This document shows positions 1 to 10,085 of a DNA stretch of 33,310 bases, in pieces. The stretch comes from Acanthaster planci (Eukaryota > Echinodermata > Asteroidea > Valvatida > Acanthasteridae): contig NW_019091359.1 in the NCBI RefSeq assembly GCF_001949145.1, forward strand, positions 3,145,603 through 3,178,912, written 5' to 3'. Numbering within the stretch: position 1 is the stretch's first letter; every line of letters starts with the position of its first letter. Position numbers and translations under genes: made by a program. The notes under the pieces were generated by a model that did not search any database, had not been told where the DNA came from, and saw only the letters and a list, made by a program, of their open reading frames with translations.

Positions 1-369
1 ATAGACTGCATACAATGCTTCAGAGATTACAGGATGCTTCCAAACTAAGGTAGGGCTCTCACGGTGTAGCCTTAATCTTCCAATCCTTGTCTTACGTTTA
101 ATAGTTACATCACTTGTACACTGCAAGCACAAGACAGAATGATCTATTCAAATATTAGGAATTGTCATTGTGATATCTTCTCAAAATATTTGGCAGAAGT
201 ACAGGGCAGAGATGTAATGCCCTGAGTGTGACAACTTGATTTGAGTGAGTCATGCACTGGCCAACATGTACACATACCAGTAAACCTGGTAAAGATACCA
301 GGTATACTGTATATGTACAGGCCTGGATAGACAGTTTAATCAATGTCAGCAGATACGATAAGTCCCAAT

Positions 370-657
370 AAGCCTTTTGTGAGTTAAATTTGAATAAAAT
401 CTGGTACACTGAGTTAACAATTTGAATCCCCAGACTAAAGACACTGTTGCTATACTTCATGATTCGGGGCAAACTTTTGCATAGCAACCATCATCTCTGG
501 AATGGACTGGTTCCTTTGTGCCCTTCTTATCCATTGAAAACTGTGTATTGTTGCAAGGCTTCTCTTATGTACTATTAAGCTTCCCTCGAATCATGAGGTT
601 CAGCAACAGTGAATTTAAAGAACCAGATTTTATTCAAATTTACCTTGCAAAAGGCTT
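370..657. repeat. Long imperfect inverted repeat (foldback element)
   Basis: The left arm at about 370-470 and the right arm at about 583-657 are reverse complements over several blocks: AAGCCTTTTG, AAATTTGAATAAAATCTGGT, CACTGTTGCT and TCATGATTCG. The left arm has about 25 extra bases in its middle. About 112 bases of unrelated spacer separate the arms. This looks like a foldback or MITE-like non-autonomous element. No target duplication was defined. Confidence 0.65.
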
Positions 658-2328
658 TTCTGTCTCCGTCTTTTGTGTCTGAGTGCTGAAAGTCAATGGC
701 TCAAATCAACTCCAACATAAATTTGGCACTACTCCAACAGAAACACAGCTATTTTTTCTTGTTTAATGTTGCGGCAAAGGTCCAGAGAGTGCCAAATTTT
801 ATGCATGTCTGGTGTTCAGTTAACAAACAGAGGCTTTTAGTGTTATGACATTTAGAAAAAAGATGCAACACTTTGTGTTCCACTAGGGTTCACTAAGTGA
901 CATCGTGTTCTAACATAATTATTTCAATTATTTTAAGAACTAAAATTTTGGAAATTTTGACCAAGCACAAGTACTTGCGCAATAGGTGTGATTCACGAAA
1001 AAGGACTCTCTGAAATAACCGAATGATCCTGCCTTCCCCTTATGACAAAAACAGGGAGTTCTAGGGCTGCATTAGGAAAGTACGGACACGGTACATTGAT
1101 TTAGAGCTATGTGTTCTCACTGAATGACAGAGTTGCACAATGCCCAGCTTTTTTTTCCCACGATATGGTGTGCGATTCATGAAAGCCTTCTAACAATTGT
1201 GAGCCAGCTATGGGGTTCTCTCTTCTTTGTTCTTCAGTTTGACTGTCATAGCAAAATCTACATGAAATTTCAGTCATAGATGAAAATCATGAAGTGTACA
1301 TTTTCAAAAAATAGAAAATATTTTCCAAAATTCATTCTCACAAGGTGCATTTTGTCCAAAATTGATTGATTAGTATTTTTATTTAAGATGTATTTTTCCA
1401 AGTTCGTTTTTAAGAAATATAGGTTTCATGTTCATTTGTACAAGTTACCTGATTATCTTTACATTTTGATACTCAATGTTCAAAGAAGAATTTGTTTATT
1501 TAACTTCTGCCTAAGTTAAAAGGACTTCAAAAAATGACATAAATTGAATCTTGTAAAAACAAACTTTAGGGAAAAAATCTATTTCTAAAATATATATTTT
1601 CTAAAAACTATATTTCTAAAATGTACCTTATAAAAACAAACTTGGCCCAAATATTTCTTGTAAAACAAATAAAAAAAATTATACTTCCCTTTCTCAAATG
1701 TACACTTCAAGGCTCTTGTCAGCATTTTGTATCAAACTAGAAATTAAAGTGAAGTCATACCTTTGGCAGTAGCACACTCCGTGTACATAGGCAGATGTCA
1801 ACCCTGTTTGATACTTTTCAGCTAAAGTCAAGCTCTCAAACAATCACAATTAAGATGGTATTTTGTACCTTACTTGCTATCCTGGCATTCAGAGTGTCGT
1901 AGTACTCTATTAAACTCTAATGCACGTTTGGGCAACAAAGAGAATTAGTTCTAAAGTTTCTTGTACTCTCCACACACTATTGAAAGAGAGCTTTCAAAGG
2001 ATAACTTACAAAGAACAAAATACAAATGTGCTATTGTGTTCGGGGTTCATAAGCTATACTGGGTGACAAACTTCTTTTTTCCATTTTTTTTAAAGGGGGG
2101 GGCCAGCTTTGTTATAATTTCCCTGCACTCAGCCAGTACTTAGAAAAACAAAATTTGTAAGCCCCGCCCCCTTAAAAATTACTGTGGGGGGTATTCACCG
2201 CTTCTGTAGTGTTAACGTTGCTTAACTTCTATGCCAGACATCTAACGACCTAAAAAAGATGTCTGACATCATCAGATGGGGATACCCCAACCTCAATCCA
2301 TTGCACAATATTTGAATCTTACAGATCT

Positions 2329-2336
2329 TATAAAAA
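2329..2336 (+). promoter_or_regulatory. Possible TATA box of the EAR-like gene
   Basis: TATAAAAA lies about 120 bases before the start codon at 2458, with a GC-box-like element about 160 bases further upstream. This is motif match only; in AT-rich DNA such matches arise easily by chance. Confidence 0.25.
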
Positions 2337-2457
2337 CATAACACACAGCACACTGCTACACATGTACATGAAGTTACCGGTAGGGACCAGTCAACAAAAC
2401 AAGCGACAGCTGGTATAACTGTCACTAAGTTGTCGGGATATGAGCCCTGGAGACAAA

Positions 2458-2508
2458 ATGGAATCAAATTCTTCTGGCGTAGAAAAGGAAGTGACAGACA
2501 TCCCTCAG
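2458..2508 (+). CDS. EAR-like gene, coding exon 1
   Basis: It encodes 17 residues, MESNSSGVEKEVTDIPQ, and ends in phase 0 at CAG|gtaata. It is short, so support comes from the good start context and the phase match to the exon at 4285. If it is not used, translation could start at the ATG at 4342. Confidence 0.6.
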
Positions 2509-5500
2509 GTAATAATCTTAAACCTACGTATCTACATTAATCTCATTTTTTGAAAATTGACTTGTGCAGCCCGTAACTTACCGGTAGGAAGCCCTTATCA
2601 GTAAATTAAATGTGGTTTTATTTATTTGCCAACATGCAAATGTCATAATCTTTGGCATACAAGCAGAATGTTTTGGCATTTTTATTGTATTCTGCTAGTG
2701 TTCCCCCAGGGTGTAGATAACAATGAGGACACCCCCCCACACACACACACACACACACAAACCTACGGTACTTCTCATGAGCTTCAGCATTGTTGACTGT
2801 GCTGGCTGGCCAAAAAGTACTCAAGAGTACAAAATCAATTTACTGTATATTTGAATTGAATCTTCACAATTCCATTACAAGTCCATAGCATGCCACCAAG
2901 TCTCAAATCACAAGCCATTTACATGAATTATGACATACACACTGATTTGCTATTACCTTCTTAATTGTGCGCCTTATGCCAATTAGAATAGGCACATGAA
3001 CATGTACAACAAGCCAAATTCAGGTTTGGAATATAAATACATACCAAAACACGTCCTATAAAAAAGTTATTTCTGGTGTGGCATGATTGTCATAGAGAGC
3101 CGGATGAGTAAAGACCGGATCTTTTTCCCAGCAATAACTAAGTACACGGTATACCGCCAGGTCAATGGGGCACATCACCAATGGTCTGATCTACCCTTCC
3201 TCCAAGCTTCAGTCTTAGATTATAGCACATTATAAACATCTCTTATCACAGTACAAATACGCACTTGATGGGTATACAGAGTACTGTATAACAGCACAGT
3301 ATAATCTTTGGCAGCCATATTGATTGGATTATTTTTAGTTTATTTTCATAAATAAGTCTTACCTTGACCCATGTACAATTTACAGAGCTCTTACTAACGT
3401 TTTAAATGAGTATTCAAGGTCTGTTAGCATCGCTATCTGCTCCACATATATTTATGGTCTTGTCCACACAATTTTGTCGCCTGGTGTTTCAAAAACTTGC
3501 TAAAGTGGTTCGTAGACTTTGTTGAATTTTTCTTGCAATGGTCTCCTGTAGCTTTTATCACAATGCATAAAAATGGAAAATATATCTGTAGTTTGACGAC
3601 AAAAGGCCTTGTCAATAGCTGTCCAACTCAATGTACATGTAGGGGTTTTTACAAGTGTTATTGCAAGCAGGTTTCCACTTCCCACATAGTCAGGTACCTG
3701 CAAATCTGAGATAGCTATCAAGAAAACCAGAATCCAGACAACCATTTTTACAACTGATTGATTTCTCAGATAAGTGCCAGGTGTTACTGTCAGTGGAATT
3801 AAATTCAGCTGAAGATAAAAAACTGACAACTTTCTTTGGATACAAAATCAAAGAGTGAAAGTTTTTTGTTTTTGTTTTTAATTTGATACGTTCCGGTAAT
3901 TAGAAACTAAAAAATATGCAATTAGCTGCAAGTACCTATAATTTTCAGTCAGGTTTTATGTGTATGGATATAGTCGTAAATAAAAAGATGCATATCCCAT
4001 GATTCCACACAATTTTTAGTGTTCAGAACAAAAGTTATGCTACCTATAACCTAAAAGTTGAGCGTTCTAAACAAGTTACATTGTGGAAAGAGATGGGTAC
4101 TGAAACACTGGCATGCACAAGCAAACTCTTTCAGAAATTCTCACATGCAAATGGAGCAACCGTTTTTCTGGTGGAATGACACAGGTGCTCACAAGTGCTG
4201 AGTTCATGGACCAAGTTGTGATTGATGAATGTCCATGTACATTGGTTTATCAACTAACTATGAATCTTTGCTCTCTGTCAACAGACTACATATGCCCAAA
4301 GACGGAAACGGGCACCATCTCGTCGAAGGAATAAAAGAGCCATGAAAGCACATTTCAAACCTCAGTCTATAAACCACCACAGGCCCACGGTAGTCTTCAT
4401 CTTGCTGACCATTTTCATGCATGAACACGTACTGGCCAAACGTGATGAGGACCAGTGTTTAACCTGTAGATACAAGGTAAGCCAGCATACATTTCCCTCA
4501 GGAATAAAATCCTTTTCTCACAAATGGACTTACATGTCAATTTGAACAGCCTAGCAAACACCAGCCTGGTGAAAGACAGTTGAAGTTTCTTGTTTTGGAG
4601 GTGGTAGGGTCGTGAAAATGAACCATTTACTGTCCTAAGTGCAGTCCACTCATAACAATAAATTATCCATTTCACTGGGAATAGTTGAATGGAGTACGTC
4701 TGTGTGTGTAATGTATTGATAGTTGACTTCTATTTGATCAAGTACAGTAGTTGGTTGTAACAAATTCCAACAAAAAGCAAAACCAAAGTACACGTTTTCA
4801 CAAAAAAAATTTTAAAATTAAAGGGAAAACAATTTTTGGCCTGTCATACATTGTAAGGCATGAATTCAACTACCTTGTTCTTTAGTCATAACGTGTAATG
4901 TGCTTTACAATGCAATTTTGATACCAAATAATTCAATTTTGCCATTTTCATTTCACTGATTTTCACCTCCAAAAATTCATTTTGAAAATTAAGTTTGAAT
5001 ATTTTCTCATCAATTGAATATCTGAATATTCGAATAATCAGCACATTACCGTGGGCAGGCTACATGTACGTCAAAGCTCTTGTCAGTGCACCAATTGAGT
5101 TCATAACAAATACAGCGTCCAGGTCAAGGCCATGTATTAAGCACCATTTTCAAGAAATCAATGCACACTTGTAGGACACAATGTCAGGGTTGGCCTGGGA
5201 TCCGATGGGGAGTGTTCAACTACCTCTGTTGAAGGCAACTGTCAAATTTTACAACTGAAGAGTGTCTGTCTACGTGTAAGCTTGGGAGAAAGGTCCATAA
5301 TAGTCTTAACTTCCAGTCAAGCTGACATGGATTGAATTTTTATGTGTTTCTGTTGTACTTTTGTTCTAAACAGACAATTGAGCAACCCCAATGTCAGTCT
5401 GAAATATTCGTAGAAAAGGTGACCACTTTTGTGAATGAAACCAACTTGTGCTGCTATCAGGAATGTAAGCCTTTGCTGCAATTTAATTATCATTTGATTT

Positions 5501-8500
5501 GACTTTGGGTAGAATGAGTTGAAAAATATTTATCAAAGATAACCCGAGTGCGGCGTAATATTTCTCCTTATTTGACAACTGAATGAAACCCTTTACTGGT
5601 GTAGATGCTGTCAAGTTGTATTTTAAAAGCATACAGGCATAAACATGTATTACCAGATTAGTTGTACGCTAGGACAAATTCAAAGCTAGAACAATGACAA
5701 AGCGTCATTCCAAAAACAATTCAATTTTCATCTTCCATTGAAAGTAAAAGAATTGTCTAGCTGCCAACTGTCTTTGCATACCATTTATACCTATTGCAAC
5801 CAACACAGCAAGATTGAAAGACATCAAATTGATGACAAATCTTCTTTTCAAAACCTTTCAAACATATCATTTGAAGAAATTGGTTGCCTCTGACAATGAC
5901 TTGACTTCTGGGGCAAACACTAATTCTTACCATCGTACATGTAATGGACTATACTTACTGCTCCTTTTAATTTTTCGAATACAGTGGGAAATCAAAGGTA
6001 CGCATACATAAACCAGAACTTCACTTTCAACTGCAGCGACGTCAGAAGCCTGAAAGAGTTCACAGTCAATGATATGCAGTATCTTCTTATAACAGACAGA
6101 GGGAAAAAGGGACAAGGTAAAGTGTCCTCACTTATAACAGACAGAGGGAAAAGGACACAAGGTAAAGTGTCCTCACTAATAACAGACAGAGGGAAAAGGG
6201 CACAAGGTAAAGTGTCCTCACTTATAACAGACAGAGGGAAAAGGGCACAAGGTAAAGTGTCCTCACTTATAACAGACAGTGGGAAAAGGGGACGGGGTAA
6301 AGTGTCCTCACTTATAACAGAGGGAAAAGGGCACAAGGTAAAGTGTCCTCACTTATAACAGACAGAGGGAAAAAGGGACAAGGTAAAGTGTCCTCACTTG
6401 TCACAGACAGAGGGAAAAGGGCACAAGGTAAAGTGTCCTCACTTATAACAGACAGAGGGAAAAGGGGACGAGGTAAAGTGTCCTCACTTATAACAGACAG
6501 ACGGAAAAGGGGACAAGGTAAAGTGTCCTCACTTATAACAGACAGAGGGAAAAGGGGACAAGGTAAAGTGTCCTCAATTGTTGCTTTCTGGCATGGAAAA
6601 AAATCATTAAAATGTTGCAAATGAACAGTCTGTTGAGGAACCTATAAACTTTACTTGGTTAAGTAATAAGTGGTGTCTTAAATTAGCATTTTCAGATAAA
6701 AAAGAAATTTAATAACTAATGTCAACCATCAGACGCCACAAACAGACTATTCCCAAAGTTTCAAGTTTGTGAAATCATTTTTAGTAATGGGTCAAGTACA
6801 TATGCATCAGATTTTCCAGTAGCATGCATGACAGCAGGCAAAAAGTGTTAGGGCCATGACTGTTGCTCAAGGAGAGGACAGAGAACACTTGAACATTTTG
6901 CAAGCATTACTCCGAGTATTAATCCATCCAGGGCGGGCATGAGAGATGAACACACAAGGATGCTCCTATGAAATTCACTGCATCCGCACATTATATTTTG
7001 CACATTCCTCACAAAAACATGCTAAGCAAATGTAACCTTGGCACGTATGTCAAATGATACAATTTGTATCAGTCTGTATGTTCTTTGCTGGTGCGGGGGC
7101 GGTTTAAGTCAGGATAGATTGCAAATATGTATGCAGTTATAAATGGTTACTGTAAATGGCCAGTTGCTTGGTTGATAGAAAAGATTTGTATCCGGAATCA
7201 GCATCACGGTACACAGATATCCACTTAGTTATCACTGATAACAAAGAAGGGAAGCAGGGTGTAACATCATTATCAGTACATGCCTGGCATTCATGTAAAT
7301 ATCAAAATGTAATAAATATTACTGAAAAGTGAGGCTTTGTAGACACTGTGCGGGCGATTTAGTTGTGGTGTGCACTTATCAAAATAGGTCAATTTATGGT
7401 GAGACTGACGATATATTACTTATTTCCTGTTACGGTTCATACACAAAGAAGAAACAAAGACTGACAAGAGACAGAAGTAGTTCTTTTTAGATCGTTTTAT
7501 GGAGAAGCTAATGAGATCAATTTGGGCCCCAAAGCCTCATCTTAAGTGTGGAGGTCATAGGCTTAGTAAAACCTAACCTTAGGTCTCTGTGATTTACAAA
7601 TATGTGGACATACGTCGTCATTACACAACTGTATCTCAAGAAGTTAATTCAAGACACAACTTGAGTTTGTCATTTGCATGTAAATCACTGATCATCAGAG
7701 TCACATTCTAAAAGATATATCTCATATTTCTCAGCAGGTGCAACAGTCAGATTAATCCGGTTTGACGAAGATCAACGAGAATTCTCAACTGTGCAAACTC
7801 TTCACATCAAGGATGTGTACAGCTCAAATATAGTCCAGCATAGGGGTCAGATTCTTCTGATGGTTTCTGTATTCAGTGGGCAAGAGTGTGGCCGATGTCA
7901 GAATGCAAAACGCAAACCCAGACGCAAAAGTCGGGTTTACATATGGAACCACTCGACGGAAAGGTTTGACCAGAGAGCAATTCAGCGTCTTCCAGCGGCC
8001 AGGCGCATACATTGGTTTCTGGATAAATACAACAATGTTAAGACTGTCATTCTCGTCATCGGACACTGTAACTGTCCCACACAGTTATTTTTCTGGGACA
8101 GAAGTACAAACCAGTTTCATCAACTTGAGTTTCATCAAACCGATATGCATGCAGCCATGAAAGGTGATTACGACATAACTGTGCAGTCTGTCCGACAGGC
8201 AAGAACACAACACATTCTACTGGGCACATTAGCAAAGCAACAGCAGTTTAGAATCTGGGTCTACAGATGGTTGCCGAACCAGGGACTGGTTTACCACACA
8301 AATGTAACAGTCCCTGTATTTCTTAGTGAGCATGAAGGTTTGAGTGTTCTTCAACACAAAGGCCAGGTCTTCATGTGCAGCAAATCCACACTAAAAATGC
8401 TAGAGGGCCAGGTGGAATTTTACAAGCTGCTCTTGGATAACTCTGTTTCCCAAAGTAAGGCTGTTCAAACAGAAGGGGAAACAGGAGAAGGACCATCTTT

Positions 8501-8735
8501 CTGTGAGCTCTTTGTCCATCCAGAGAACCAGGAACTCTATGCAGCTGTTGGCTACGGACGTGATGGCACAAAACTCTTCAGATACAACCTGTTGAAAGAC
8601 AGGTTTATAAATGCCGGCAAGCTGTCTGAGGACATATGGGTGAGGGACGTGGTACATTTCCAAAGAGGTGATGACATCTTTGCTGTCTTGAGTTGTGCAA
8701 CAGAGCACAAGTGCACAGTCTATGGCATTGAGTAA
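2458..8735 (+). CDS. Predicted membrane-anchored or secreted EAR/EPTP-like beta-propeller protein
   Basis: Joined exons 2458-2508, 4285-4476, 5374-5464, 5985-6116 and 7738-8735 give 487 residues, and all splice phases agree. The start ATG sits in a good context (A at -3, G at +4). Residues 1-50 are very basic around RRKRAPSRRRNKR. A single hydrophobic stretch, PTVVFILLTIFMHEHVLA, follows at about 51-68, which suggests a type II signal anchor with the C-terminus outside the cell. The outer part starts Cys-rich (CLTC, LCCY) and has N-glycosylation sequons NET, NFT, NCS, NHS and NVT. From about residue 120 to the end, recurring units such as VYIWNHSTERF and LFFWDRSTNQF separated by hydrophobic strands resemble the EAR/EPTP propellers of LGI and TSPEAR. 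The similarity is judged by eye, so the family is tentative. Coding exon 4 runs into a minisatellite. Confidence 0.7.
2509..4284 (+). other. Intron 1 of the EAR-like gene
   Basis: It is non-coding apart from short open frames. It holds a CA microsatellite near 2737-2759. The minus strand at 3500-3829 has a 109-codon open frame with a signal-peptide-like stretch (MVVWILVFLIAIS) that I could not support as a gene. Confidence 0.5.
4285..4476 (+). CDS. EAR-like gene, coding exon 2 (basic stretch and membrane segment)
   Basis: A pyrimidine-rich tract and CAACAG precede the exon. It is 64 codons long in phase 0 and ends at TACAAG|gtaagc. It carries the basic cluster, the hydrophobic segment and the first Cys pair. 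An internal ATG at 4342 would give a shorter N-terminus. Confidence 0.75.
4477..5984 (+). other. Introns 2 and 3 of the EAR-like gene (around exon 5374-5464)
   Basis: Intron 2 is 4477-5373 and intron 3 is 5465-5984. Near 4990-5050 intron 2 has an AT-rich stretch, with GAATATCTGAATATTCGAAT followed by a CAGCAC end, that resembles one end of the element at 28028-28510. Nothing else in these introns could be identified. Confidence 0.5.
5374..5464 (+). CDS. EAR-like gene, coding exon 3 (Cys-rich linker)
   Basis: The acceptor is ttctaaacag and the donor is GAAT|gtaagc. The exon is 91 bases long: 30 codons plus one base. It encodes TIEQPQCQSEIF through NETNLCCYQE, with three cysteines and one N-glycosylation sequon. 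Confidence 0.8.
5985..6116 (+). CDS. EAR-like gene, coding exon 4 (start of propeller)
   Basis: The acceptor is cgaatacag. The first two bases complete a Leu codon (T|TG), and the exon ends one base into a Gly codon at CAAG|gtaaag. It encodes NQNFTFNCSDVRSLKEF and DMQYLLITDRGKKGQ. Its last 31 bases are the first copy of the 45-bp repeat array, so downstream repeat copies provide alternative donors. Confidence 0.8.
6086..6576 (+). repeat. 45-bp minisatellite carrying 11 copies of a splice donor
   Basis: Eleven units of about 45 bp contain the repeated donor context AAGGTAAAGTGTCCTCA. The GT dinucleotides fall at 6117, 6162, 6207, 6252, 6297, 6338, 6383, 6428, 6473, 6518 and 6563. All steps are 45 bases except 6297 to 6338, which is 41 because the ACAGACAG segment lost 4 bases. 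The first unit starts inside coding exon 4, so the array consists of repeated exon-end plus donor plus intron-start. The open frame through the array encodes ITDRGKRAQGKVSSL-type 15-mers up to a stop at 6356-6358. Confidence 0.97.
6577..7737 (+). other. Remainder of intron 4 of the EAR-like gene
   Basis: This stretch lies between the minisatellite and the acceptor at 7738. It is AT-rich, and I see no exon or repeat in it. Confidence 0.5.
7738..8735 (+). CDS. EAR-like gene, coding exon 5 (most of the propeller)
   Basis: The acceptor is a tandem CAGCAG. Using the second AG gives GGT (Gly) with the base from exon 4, then ATVRLIRFDEDQREF. The open frame runs 331 further codons to TAA at 8733-8735. 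It contains repeated hydrophobic strands, several Trp and Phe blade residues and the sequons NHS and NVT. There is a basic insert, NAKRKPRRKSR, just before the first WN motif. This single large exon is the best-supported part of the gene. Confidence 0.88.
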
Positions 8736-9542
8736 ATCATCAATATTCATTCCAGGCGATATGGTCAAATCAGACAGCTCCTGGGATGTTTCCAAAGGAA
8801 TATTACATGTAGCCAGTCTTGAGTCAAAGATAGAGAGTTAGTCCAACTCCGTCCAGTTGAAATTCTTGCTTTTGATCGTGAAACTTTGAAAAGCTAAGAA
8901 AACTGATGAGATTGGAAATTATTAAAATATTTCTGTATTATAGATATTTCCCTCATGAAGAATGCTGGGACAGATTTTGGAGATTCCTTGTACAAAATGT
9001 AAATGTACTAAAGCTTTATATTTTACTCAGAAAAAGGCCTTTTATTTTAGATGTCAGCATTGCAGTTCAATTTTATATAGTATTTCATTTCTAAATGTGT
9101 TTAAAGTATTTGATATAAATTTTTGTAATATGATACTGACAAACATGGTAGATGCATTATATATGCATAATATAATCATTTATGTAAAGACCTCACAAAC
9201 AGCCCATTCCTATTGGTCGAGAGCCCATAGCATAGACTGTTTTTAACATAACAGATGACACAACAAATCAACTGATTTTGAATTCCTTTACATGTGAAAT
9301 TTGGACTGCCATTTTCATGGGTTCTAATCCTTATCATGACAATGACTGACCTACGTATAATGATCGTCATATAGTCAATACAACTGCTTAGTCTGCACGT
9401 TTACAGAGTTTACATCTCATTCTGCATTGTTACCATGACATCTAGTGAAACGTCATGCAGTATGGACTATGTGAAATCTTGCTAGCCACGTACCACAGAT
9501 GTGGCTTGTGGACGTTTCATGAAACTTGAGGCAAAATGGATG

Positions 9543-9621
9543 AATAAAAGTCATAGCACATTGATTTCATCCTGGATTTGCTGTTGTCCACAATCAAAAG
9601 GTGTTTATGGATGGGAATAAA
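9543..9621 (+). other. Candidate poly(A) signals of the EAR-like gene
   Basis: There are two AATAAA hexamers, at 9543-9548 and 9616-9621. They lie about 0.8-0.9 kb after the stop codon at 8735. This is a motif match only. Confidence 0.4.
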
Positions 9622-9676
9622 AGTGTGATGAAGCAGTTAAATGAATCGGGAGAACTATCAAGAGACTTCCATCATA

Positions 9677-9682
9677 TTTATT
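9677..9682 (-). other. NICN1: Candidate NICN1 poly(A) signal
   Basis: AATAAA on the minus strand, about 360 bases beyond the NICN1 stop codon at 10044. This is a motif match only. Confidence 0.4.
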
Positions 9683-10043
9683 CCCTGATTTAAATTTGTG
9701 CATTTTTGAACAATTTGTTTTGGATCAAAGTGATCAAATATATTGAACAAACTGTTCAAACATTGTTTGTCAATGGCTGAACAAAGCTAGAACTCTGCAT
9801 GGATGTGATTAGTGTAGCTTTTTATTAGTGTTTGATTCTTCATTAATGACTATATGCCATCAACTTGAAATGGACTTGAATGATTATAAGTTACAGTGCA
9901 GAAACCAAGACTGATTTTTTAAAACAGGATTTGGTAGAATCTTATTCCCAACATTCTGATAGATTGTACAAAATATAAAGGGTTTGAAAACGGCACAGCA
10001 CAATCCAATCTTGAGAGATAAATTAGTGCTTACCTTGTTACTG

Positions 10044-10085
10044 CTATGTGTAAGACAACAGATTTATCTCATAACTTCCATCAAC
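10044..10085 (-). CDS. NICN1: NICN1 coding exon 6 (C-terminal)
   Basis: A short 14-codon terminal exon after gtcgtttag. It encodes VDGSYEINLLSYT and stop, matching the conserved nicolin-1 C-terminus. It is too short for open-reading-frame scans. Confidence 0.88.
   Translation of the reverse strand, partial: VDGSYEINLLSYT

Larger units (their letters stand above)
1..2457. other. Upstream non-coding region
   Basis: I see no convincing exon here. The short open frames lack splice context and protein-like composition. The stretch holds a long imperfect inverted repeat near 370-657, A/T-rich sequence around 1300-1700, a G-run near 2094-2102 and a GC-box-like CCCCGCCCCC near 2162-2171. The last few hundred bases are probably the promoter and 5' UTR of the gene whose start codon is at 2458. 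Confidence 0.6.
8736..10043. other. Tail-to-tail intergenic region / overlapping 3' UTRs
   Basis: This is the space between the stop codon of the plus-strand EAR-like gene and that of minus-strand NICN1. It has plus-strand AATAAA signals at 9543-9548 and 9616-9621, and a minus-strand AATAAA (TTTATT on the plus strand) at 9677-9682. No coding exon is visible. Confidence 0.6.

Noticed and set aside
155-487. 110-codon minus-strand frame
   Set aside because: It overlaps the left arm of the inverted repeat and shows no recognisable domain.
3500-3829. 109-codon minus-strand frame with signal-peptide-like MVVWILVFLIAIS
   Set aside because: No splice or homology support, contains a common TACATGTACATT repeat piece, and the length is possible by chance in this window.
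6086-6576. CRISPR-like array
   Set aside because: Units are contiguous near-identical copies with no unique spacers, in animal DNA.
5992-6620. Long minus-strand open frames with SVISEDTLPC repeats
   Set aside because: They are the antisense reading of the 45-bp minisatellite; a repeat whose length is divisible by three stays open on several frames.
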